Below, in pieces: positions 1-5,485 of a stretch of 5,947 nucleotides of DNA. The position numbers and the translations under genes are program-made. Position 1 is the stretch's first letter. Each line of letters opens with the position of its first letter. The notes under the pieces are model-generated. The model was not told where the DNA came from. It worked only from the letters and a program-made list of their open reading frames with translations, and searched no databases. Location of the stretch: contig CAYXZO010000101.1 of the NCBI GenBank assembly GCA_964469505.1, positions 1-5,947 of the forward strand, given 5' to 3'. Source of the DNA: CAYXZO01 sp964469505. GTDB lineage: Bacteria > Fidelibacterota > UBA8477 > JABMPR01.

Positions 1-57
1 TGGTAGAGCAACGCATTCGTAATGCGTCGGTCAGGAGTTCGAGTCTCCTGGGTGGCT
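1..57 (+). tRNA. tRNA-Thr (anticodon CGT), 5' end cut by window edge
   Basis: This is the 3' part of a tRNA. It begins in the D-loop and the distal D-stem (TGGTAGAGCA). The anticodon arm follows at 11-27, a five-pair stem ACGCA/TGCGT around the loop TTCGTAA, which places the anticodon CGT at 18-20 and reads the threonine codon ACG. A five-base variable loop (28-32) leads to the T-arm at 33-49, stem AGGAG/CTCCT with loop TTCGAGT. The acceptor 3' strand GGGTGGC (50-56) and a U discriminator (57) end the gene; the next bases are CAA, so CCA is not encoded and must be added after transcription. The acceptor 5' strand and the start of the D-arm, roughly 16 bases, lie outside the window. Confidence 0.95.
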
Positions 58-98
58 CAATTTCTTCCCAGTCCGGGCTTATTCATCATCTTCCATTG

Positions 99-135
99 AC
101 TGCAAACCGCCGCGCAGTTCCTTTTATGTTTTTTT
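99..135 (+). terminator. Possible weak intrinsic terminator after the tRNA
   Basis: A short inverted repeat, ACTGC (99-103) and GCAGT (114-118), could form a five-pair stem (six with a G-U pair) around a 10-base loop. It is followed by a T-rich stretch, CTTTTATG then seven T (121-135). Position and T-tract fit a terminator for the tRNA transcript, but the stem is short and the loop large, so this is tentative. Confidence 0.3.
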
Positions 136-152
136 GAAGAAAGTTGACGCTG

Positions 153-172
153 GGGACGGAATTATGCGTCCC
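153..172. repeat. Inverted repeat (hairpin) downstream of the dehydrogenase gene
   Basis: GGGACG (153-158) and CGTCCC (167-172) form a perfect six-pair stem with an eight-base loop, about 40 bp past the stop codon of the minus-strand dehydrogenase gene. Neither strand has a T-run directly after the stem, so it is not a standard intrinsic terminator. It could stabilise the 3' end of that mRNA. Between it and the stop codon, a second weaker pairing is possible (GGGCGG at 187-192 with CTGCCC at 204-209, including one G-U pair). Confidence 0.35.
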
Positions 173-214
173 ACCCCGCTTGAAGAGGGCGGCGGATATG
201 CTCCTGCCCGTTGC

Positions 215-1402
215 TTACTTTTTCCTTTCCATCTCTCGCCGAAAAGCCGGGATACCCGTCAGTGCTTCGCCCACCACCAAGGTGTGCATTTCATGAGTGC
301 CTTCATAGGTCAGTACCGATTCCAGATTGGCGGCGTGACGTAAGCTGACGTACTCATCGGAAATACCATTGGCTCCCAGTATTGTGCGGGCCGAGTGGGC
401 GATTTCCAGAGCCATCCGGACATTGTTCATTTTCACCAGACTCACCTGGGCGAAATGCATTCGGCCCGCATCTTTGAGCCGGCCAAGCTGCAGAGTCATG
501 AACCGGGCGGCGGTGATACGTCGGACCATTTCCGCCAGCTTCTGTTGAGTTAGTTGGTAAGCCGCGATGGGAGCATCGAACTGAATACGAGTGAGACTAT
601 ATTCCAGGGCCTCTTCGAAGCAAGCTTGCGCCGCTCCCAGCACTCCCCAGTTGATGCCATAGCGCGCCTGGGTAAGGCAACTCAGGGGGCCTTTCAGCCC
701 CTCTACTCCAGGCAACATATTGGTTATCGGAACTCGACACTCTTCTAGAACGATCTCTCCGGTTGGCGAAGCCCGTAAAGAAAGTTTGCCGCGAATTTCC
801 GGGGTACTGAACCCCTGAGTGCCCCGCTCCACTAAGAACCCGCGAATAACCTGCTCCTCATCTTTGGCCCACACCAAAGCCAGATCAGCCACAGGCGAGT
901 TAGTGATCCAGGCTTTACGGCCGTTCAGGATGTAATAGTCGCCGTCCCTTCGCGCTTTAGTACGCATACCTGCGGGATTGGAACCGAAGTCCGGTTCGGT
1001 CAAGCCGAAACAACCAATAATCTCCCCCCGCGCCAGTTTCGGCAACCAGCGGCGCCGTTGATCCTCGGAACCATACCGCCAAATGGGCCACATTACTAAC
1101 GCTCCCTGCACCGAAGCACAACTCCGGAGAGCTGAGTCGCCGTATTCCAATTCTTGCATGAGCAGACCATAAGCCACCTGGCTGATACCGCTGCCGCCAT
1201 ACTTCTCCGGTAGGGTGGGACCGAAAAAGCCCAACTCTCCCATTTCAGGAATCAGATCCATGGGAAAGGTCCCTTCCCGGTAATGCTTGCGGATCAAGGG
1301 CATGAAGCGCTCTTTGACCCACTCCCGGGCGGCGTCTCTAACCGCTTTTTCCTCAGGCTGGAGTAGTTCTTCAAAGGCCAGAAAATCCAATGGGTCAAGC
1401 AT
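215..1402 (-). CDS. gcdH: Acyl-CoA dehydrogenase, glutaryl-CoA dehydrogenase type
   Basis: A 395-residue, apparently complete FAD-dependent acyl-CoA dehydrogenase, of normal length for the family. The helical N-terminal domain spans about residues 1-130, the middle beta domain about 130-230 (flavin-contacting FGLTEPDFGSNP at 132-143, ITNSP at 166-170) and the C-terminal helical domain about 240-390. The catalytic base is predicted to be Glu367 in TYEGTHEMH. Glu86, Arg93, Ser94 and Tyr366 align, by my recall of the human enzyme, with Glu87, Arg94, Ser95 and Tyr369 there. These are residues linked to substrate carboxylate binding and decarboxylation, so oxidation of glutaryl-CoA to crotonyl-CoA plus CO2 is the best guess; electrons would go to ETF. 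The ATG at 1402 has a GGAAGGG ribosome-binding site five bases upstream (1408-1414). No ETF, CoA-transferase or other pathway gene is adjacent. Another short-chain acyl-CoA substrate is possible. Confidence 0.88.
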   Translation of the reverse strand: MLDPLDFLAFEELLQPEEKAVRDAAREWVKERFMPLIRKHYREGTFPMDLIPEMGELGFFGPTLPEKYGGSGISQVAYGLLMQELEYGDSALRSCASVQGALVMWPIWRYGSEDQRRRWLPKLARGEIIGCFGLTEPDFGSNPAGMRTKARRDGDYYILNGRKAWITNSPVADLALVWAKDEEQVIRGFLVERGTQGFSTPEIRGKLSLRASPTGEIVLEECRVPITNMLPGVEGLKGPLSCLTQARYGINWGVLGAAQACFEEALEYSLTRIQFDAPIAAYQLTQQKLAEMVRRITAARFMTLQLGRLKDAGRMHFAQVSLVKMNNVRMALEIAHSARTILGANGISDEYVSLRHAANLESVLTYEGTHEMHTLVVGEALTGIPAFRREMERKK

Positions 1403-1501
1403 AACATCCCTTCCTTGATTTTGGTGACCTAGTATACGTCAAGAGCGGAATTGGGCGGAGAAAAAAGTTCAGTAAAAAATCCAACCTGCTTAGCTTACTA
1501 C
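1403..1501. promoter_or_regulatory. Divergent intergenic region, probable promoters
   Basis: This 99-bp region lies between two genes that point away from each other, so it should carry promoters for both. On the minus strand, TATACT (complement of 1431-1436) sits about 28 bases before the dehydrogenase start and would make a good -10 box, but the spaced -35 is not convincing; a TTGACG (complement of 1437-1442) abuts it directly rather than at 17 bases. On the plus strand only a weak pair can be proposed, TTGGGC (1451-1456) and TAAAAA (1473-1478). The stretch 1459-1481 is A-rich. GGTGACC (1423-1429) and GTATAC (1432-1437) are short palindromes with no assigned regulator. Confidence 0.3.
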
Positions 1502-2236
1502 GTGCCTGAACAAATACTTTTCCAGCTGGAAAAAATCAGCATCCTAGCCGGCACCAAAGTCATTTTGCAGGATGTAGATCTGGTAGTCAAACAAGGCACG
1601 TTTCTCAGCATCTTGGGTCCGTCAGGGGCCGGTAAAACCACTCTATTACGACTATTCAACGGTCTTCAATCACCTACCAGGGGACAAATCCGGCTGGAAG
1701 GAACCCCGCTGGAGGAGATTCCCGTTCCTGTCTTGCGCCGGCGAGTGGGAATGCTGTTCCAAAAACCGGCGGTATTTCAGGGCACCGTCGCCGACAATTT
1801 GCTTATCAGTCGGCGCTGGAACGGCGCGGTCCAGAATATTTCCCGGGAGGATTTGAAAAAGGTATTGGAAGAGGTGGGTCTGCCGGAGGAAATGCTGGAG
1901 CGGGAAGCGCGCTCACTTTCGGGAGGGGAACAGCAACGGATGGCCCTAGCCCGGACACTGTTACACCAACCCGAGGTACTGCTCCTGGACGAGCCCACCA
2001 CAGGCCTGGATCCCCAGCTTTCGCGGCGGCTGCTGCAACGAGTAAAACGCCTTCAGGAGAAACACGCCCTCACTGTTGTTGCCGTATCCCACGATCATTC
2101 CTTGATGAAATCCTGCGCGCAAGAAGTGGCTTTTTTGATTGCCGGCCGGCTACTGGAGGCGGGGCCCATCGAGCTGCTACGGAATCCCCAAACGGAAGAA
2201 GTCCGGCGGTTTTTATTCATGCCTAAGGAAGCTTAA
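1502..2236 (+). CDS. fetA: ABC transporter ATP-binding protein, FetA-like
   Basis: A 244-residue cytoplasmic ABC ATPase with every core motif: Walker A GPSGAGKTT (residues 39-47, Lys45), Q-loop Gln87 in MLFQKP, signature LSGGEQ (139-144), Walker B VLLLDEP with Asp163 and Glu164, D-loop GLDP (168-171) and switch His197 in VSHD. It should power the membrane protein encoded 2 bp downstream; that FetB-type partner is the main reason for calling it FetA (iron exporter ATPase in E. coli) rather than PstB or an amino-acid importer ATPase. I chose GTG at 1502 because the resulting N-terminus (a few residues, then LFQLEKISILAG) matches the layout I recall for E. coli FetA. No clear ribosome-binding site precedes it. 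An in-frame TTG at 1451 would add 17 residues and also lacks a good one, so the start is uncertain although the protein is not. Confidence 0.88.
   Translation: MPEQILFQLEKISILAGTKVILQDVDLVVKQGTFLSILGPSGAGKTTLLRLFNGLQSPTRGQIRLEGTPLEEIPVPVLRRRVGMLFQKPAVFQGTVADNLLISRRWNGAVQNISREDLKKVLEEVGLPEEMLEREARSLSGGEQQRMALARTLLHQPEVLLLDEPTTGLDPQLSRRLLQRVKRLQEKHALTVVAVSHDHSLMKSCAQEVAFLIAGRLLEAGPIELLRNPQTEEVRRFLFMPKEA
2225..2230 (+). promoter_or_regulatory. Ribosome-binding site of fetB
   Basis: AAGGAA lies eight bases before the ATG at 2239 and inside the last codons of the ATPase gene, so translation of the two genes is probably coupled. It supports the chosen fetB start. Confidence 0.7.
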
Positions 2237-2238
2237 TT

Positions 2239-3036
2239 ATGAAGACACCTCTTTACGTAATCACCTGGCAGGATTTGTTGCTCTCCCTGAGTTTCATAGC
2301 CTTAAGCCTGGTGCTGTTAAAATACTGGCGCATAGGTTTGGGACGCACCTTACTGCTGGGGACCTTCAGGACGTTCGCTCAGTTGACCCTCATGGGGTAC
2401 CTGCTGACATTCATCTTTCAGCAACGCACCCCCTGGTTCATGGGCGGTTTATTGCTCCTGATGATCGCCGTGGCCGGTTTTGAAGCCCGCCGCCGGCAGA
2501 AACGTTCCATCCCCAATTTCTACCTGATAGTGTCCGGTTCCCTGGCAATTACCGCCGTGGTGATTCTAGGAACCATCCTTAAAGTGATTCTTAAGCTGGA
2601 ACCCTGGTATTCTCCCTATGCCGTGATACCCATCGCGGGGATGATTATCGGTAACGGTTTGAATACCGTTTCACTGACCGCCGAGCGGTTTGTCAGCGAA
2701 CTGCAGCACCGGGAAGTGGAAATTGAGACGCTCCTCTCCCTGGGAGCGGCTCCCCGCTGGGCGGTCCACGATGCTTTGAAGGATGCCCTGCAGGCGTCTC
2801 TGATACCCAATGTAAATGCCATGATGACCGTGGGAGTGGTGCAGATGCCCGGGGTAATGACCGGTCAAATCCTGGCCGGCATTGATCCGGTCATTGCCGT
2901 GCGGTATCAGATAATGATCATGTACATGTGGTTCAGCACCGCTACCCTGGCCAACGTATTGAGTTTGAGTATGCTATATCGCCAATATTTCACTGCCCGC
3001 TGGCAGTTGCGAAGGGAATTATTGGGGACGGTTTAA
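2239..3036 (+). CDS. fetB: FetB-like ABC transporter membrane protein (UPF0014/YbbM family)
   Basis: A 265-residue integral membrane protein, close in length to E. coli FetB (about 260). Hydrophobic segments lie near residues 12-27, 37-60, 66-81, 94-117, 127-147, 190-213 and 223-246, giving six or seven membrane spans. Family hallmarks are visible: GMIIGNGLNTVSL (134-146), a charged cytoplasmic loop with LLSLGA (165-170), IPNVNAMM (189-196), MPGVMTGQILAG (203-214) and the following DP...VRYQI stretch. With the ATPase it forms an exporter; in E. coli the pair is reported to export iron and protect against oxidative stress. Metal specificity here is inferred from the family only. The gene starts 2 bp after the ATPase stop and ends 2 bp before the next gene, so all three are very likely one transcript. 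No separate periplasmic binding protein is encoded, as expected for an exporter. Confidence 0.9.
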   Translation: MKTPLYVITWQDLLLSLSFIALSLVLLKYWRIGLGRTLLLGTFRTFAQLTLMGYLLTFIFQQRTPWFMGGLLLLMIAVAGFEARRRQKRSIPNFYLIVSGSLAITAVVILGTILKVILKLEPWYSPYAVIPIAGMIIGNGLNTVSLTAERFVSELQHREVEIETLLSLGAAPRWAVHDALKDALQASLIPNVNAMMTVGVVQMPGVMTGQILAGIDPVIAVRYQIMIMYMWFSTATLANVLSLSMLYRQYFTARWQLRRELLGTV

Positions 3037-3038
3037 GT

Positions 3039-4208
3039 ATGACAACTTCTCAACAATCTTATCAAACGCTTTCTCAAAGTGAATTTCGTCGGCAATTCAC
3101 GAGTGTACAAAAGAGGCTGTTTTTTAATCACGCCGCCGTGAGTCCCATCCCACGGGCCGCAATTGAGCGCATTCGGCATTTTACCCAGTTGCGGCAGGAG
3201 GGTTCACCCGACTACTGGCCCCAGGTGGTGGAAATGCTGGGCAATGTGCGCCGGAATTACGCGCATCTGGTGGGCAGCATCCCCCAGCGGATCGCCCTGG
3301 TTACCAGTACTACTCACGGGATAAATTTGCTGGCCGCCGGTCTGGATTGGCACCCCGGGGATCGCATTCTCATCACCCGCGGAGAATTCCCCGCCAACGT
3401 GCTGCCCTTCCGGAACCTCGCTTATCGGGGAGTGGAAGTTGATTTTCTCGAAATTCCTGATTTGGCCGTCACACCGGAAATCCTGGAACAGGCCCTCACG
3501 CCCCGCACCCGCTTATTCTCCATCAGCGCGGTCCAATTTCTTACGGGCTTCAAAGCCGACCTTAAGGCTCTGGCTCAAGTTTGCCACCAACATGAGGTGC
3601 TTTTTGGGGTAGATGGTATTCAAGGCGTTGGGGTTTATCCCTTCAACGTAGAAGCCTGGGGGGTTGATTTTCTAGCTTGCGGTGGTCACAAATGGCTCTT
3701 TTCACCCCTGGGGGCGGGATTCGTTTATCTGACGGAAGAGTTACAATCTCGGTTGCATCCAGTGTTCACCGGCCTACAAGGCTTAGAAGATCCTCAGAAT
3801 TTTCTGGCCTACGACCAGCCACTGGCCGAAAGTGCCCGCCGTTTCGAGACTGGTGCCTACAACGCTTTGGCTCTGGCGGGCTCGGAAAGTTCAACGAAAC
3901 TCCTATTATCCAGCGGCCTGGAATCGATCCAAAAACACATTAACGCTCTGGTGGACTATTTTCAGGAACTGCTGACAGAGACCAGCTTTGCCCCCTGTTA
4001 TTCCTTCCCACCCGAACATCGAGCCGGAATCTTTTATTTCACCCATGCTGAAAAGCCTGAGCTGAATCCCCAAGTGCACCAGTACCTCATGGAGAAGGGC
4101 GTGGTCCTATCTCTGCGAGGGGGTAATCTGAGATTGTCCCCCCATTACTGGAACACACGGGACGAAATTGAGCGGTTGATTGAGCTGCTGTCCGGCTTCG
4201 ACGCTTAA
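3039..4208 (+). CDS. Class V aminotransferase-fold PLP-dependent enzyme, substrate unknown
   Basis: A 389-residue fold-type I PLP enzyme of the cysteine desulfurase / isopenicillin N epimerase / kynureninase superfamily. Visible features are FFNHAAVSPIP near the N-terminus (28-38), TSTTHGINLL with His93 expected to stack on the cofactor ring, VDGIQGVG with Asp192 and Gln195 for the pyridine nitrogen and O3', and GGHKWL with Lys218 as the Schiff-base lysine. The C-terminal domain ends in LRGGNLRLSPHYWNT (359-373). The only C-terminal-domain cysteine is Cys320, and where group II desulfurases such as SufS carry the catalytic Cys loop this protein has VVLSLRGGN. True cysteine desulfurase activity is therefore doubtful; lyase, epimerase or transaminase chemistry is as likely. 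The ATG at 3039 follows the fetB stop by 2 bp with GGGGA at 3024-3028; the open frame extends upstream to 2928, but only inside fetB. Confidence 0.85.
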   Translation: MTTSQQSYQTLSQSEFRRQFTSVQKRLFFNHAAVSPIPRAAIERIRHFTQLRQEGSPDYWPQVVEMLGNVRRNYAHLVGSIPQRIALVTSTTHGINLLAAGLDWHPGDRILITRGEFPANVLPFRNLAYRGVEVDFLEIPDLAVTPEILEQALTPRTRLFSISAVQFLTGFKADLKALAQVCHQHEVLFGVDGIQGVGVYPFNVEAWGVDFLACGGHKWLFSPLGAGFVYLTEELQSRLHPVFTGLQGLEDPQNFLAYDQPLAESARRFETGAYNALALAGSESSTKLLLSSGLESIQKHINALVDYFQELLTETSFAPCYSFPPEHRAGIFYFTHAEKPELNPQVHQYLMEKGVVLSLRGGNLRLSPHYWNTRDEIERLIELLSGFDA

Positions 4209-4252
4209 GTCTTTGAATCGGGCCGGCCGTCGGGTTCCATTGAAAGCCATAT

Positions 4253-4311
4253 ATGTCACCAGGAATTAAAACTTTTATCATCGATGGATTCAACCTGCTG
4301 CGCCGGGTACC
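4253..4311 (+). CDS. NYN/PIN-like domain protein, N-terminal fragment cut by gap
   Basis: Only the first 20 residues are present before the assembly gap. They read MSPGIKTFIIDGFNLLRRVP, the hydrophobic strand plus D-G-[FY]-N motif that opens NYN-domain proteins (YacP-like and related predicted RNases), where Asp11 would be a metal-binding active-site residue and Asn14 the conserved partner. The ATG at 4253 is the only usable start because an in-frame TGA lies at 4241-4243. The ribosome-binding site is weak (GAAAG at 4242-4246). It starts 44 bp after the PLP enzyme gene on the same strand and may be the last gene of that operon. Identification rests on one short motif, so the family is likely but not certain, and the length is unknown. 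Confidence 0.55.
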
Positions 4312-4411
4312 NNNNNNNNNNNNNNNNNNNNNNNNNNNNNNNNNNNNNNNNNNNNNNNNNNNNNNNNNNNNNNNNNNNNNNNNNNNNNNNNNNNNNNNNN
4401 NNNNNNNNNNN
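4312..4411. other. Assembly gap (100 N)
   Basis: Exactly 100 unknown bases. This is the customary placeholder for a scaffold gap of unspecified size, so the true distance may differ greatly. Both flanking genes run into it: the NYN-domain gene from the left (plus strand) and the M20 peptidase from the right (minus strand). At least about 300 bp of peptidase sequence and most of the NYN gene must be missing if the join is correct. Confidence 0.98.
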
Positions 4412-5481
4412 GATTTTACATAGTCCACAAACTGATCCATAATCTTTTGGGGCTGCTGGTCAGGTACTAGTCGCATGGAAACTTTAGCGTGGGCCTCCGC
4501 GGGGATAACTGTCTTGGTACCTTCACCCTGAAAACCACCCCAGATACCGTTAATATCAAAAGTAGGACGAGCCCAAAGTCGCTCCAGGGTGTTGAACCCT
4601 TCTTCCCCATAGAGCGCCGGCGCGCCGATGGAAGCGGCAAAATCAGTTTCGTTGAAAGGCAGGTGTCGGAGAGTTTCTTTCTCCTGCTCCGTCAAGGGTC
4701 GCACATCGTCGTAGAACCCGGGGATGGTGATTCTACCGTGCTCATCCTTCATGGCAGCAAGAATCCGGACCAGAGCATTGATGGGATTGATTACGGCGCC
4801 CCCGAAAGAGCCCGAGTGCAAATCTATTTTACTACCTTTGACTTCAATTTCCGCATAGGCCAACCCCCGTATGCCATAAGTAATACTGGGAAGTCCTTTT
4901 TGGAACATACCGGTATCGGAGACCAAAATATAATCAGCTTCGAATTGCTTGGCGCTTTCCCGCAAGACGGACTCCAGGAAAGGTGACCCCACCTCTTCTT
5001 CACCCTCAATGACCACTTTAACGTTCACCGGCAGTTCGCCAAAATTGGCCAGCCAGGCTTCCAGGGCTTTCAAGTGAACAAAAATTTGTCCTTTATCATC
5101 CACAGCTCCCCGTGCATATATCTTCCCATTCCGCAGATCCGGCTCGAAAGGTGGGGAAGTCCAAAGCTCTACGGGGTCAACGGGTTGAACGTCATAATGG
5201 CCGTAAACTAATACAGTGGGAGCTTCGGGTTTATGTAACCATTCGGCATAAACAATGGGATGTCCACTGTTTTCCAAGAGTTTACAATTTTCTAGACCAA
5301 TGTGCTGCAAATGCTCTTTCAAAAACAAGGCTGTGCGCCGGACTTCATCGCGGTACTGGGGTAAAGCGCTGATGCTTGGATACTTCAGAAAGTCCAGCAA
5401 CTCATCCAAAAACCTCCGCTGATTGTTTTCCAGGAATTGATTAATCGTGTCGTAAACGGAAGTTTGTTCAATTGGGGGCAT
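4412..5481 (-). CDS. M20-family metallodipeptidase, C-terminus lost in gap
   Basis: The first 356 residues of a di-zinc M20 peptidase similar to carnosinase/CNDP-type dipeptidases, which are usually about 450-460 residues, so about 100 are missing. Zinc and catalytic residues seen are His95 and Asp97 in YGHYDVQP, bridging Asp128 in ARGAVDDKGQ, catalytic Glu162 and zinc ligand Glu163 in EGEEEVGS, and zinc ligand Asp189 in SDTG. The dimerisation (lid) domain begins near residue 205 with His222 in DLHSGSFGG, and Arg337 in SMRLVP is a conserved substrate contact. The final zinc histidine and the GGSIP-type motif expected in the C-terminus are beyond the gap. It probably hydrolyses dipeptides or small acylated amino acids in the cytoplasm; no signal peptide is seen. 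Start ATG at 5481 has AGGAG seven bases upstream and begins 4 bp after the stop of the M3 peptidase gene. Confidence 0.93.
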
Positions 5482-5485
5482 TTAC

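Noticed and set aside
134..343. Plus-strand open frame of 69 codons starting from a TTG
   Set aside because: It overlaps the 3' end of the dehydrogenase gene antisense, has a low-complexity, unrecognisable product and no ribosome-binding site.
1451..1501. TTG start for the ABC ATPase
   Set aside because: The 17 extra residues resemble nothing in the family; the GTG at 1502 aligns with the usual start. Kept as an alternative only.
2928..3038. N-terminal extension of the PLP enzyme by 37 residues
   Set aside because: It lies wholly within fetB in another frame; the ATG at 3039 follows the fetB stop by 2 bp and gives the expected N-terminus.
4221..4228. GGCCGGCC palindrome after the PLP enzyme gene, considered as a terminator
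   Set aside because: It is too short to leave a loop and is not followed by a T-run; transcription probably continues into the NYN-domain gene.
4087..4411. Apparent C-terminal extension of the M20 peptidase across the gap
   Set aside because: The residues after the N run are antisense translation of the PLP enzyme gene and match nothing in the M20 family.
4489..4986. Plus-strand open frame of 165 codons
   Set aside because: It is antisense to the M20 peptidase, whose conserved motifs show the real coding frame.
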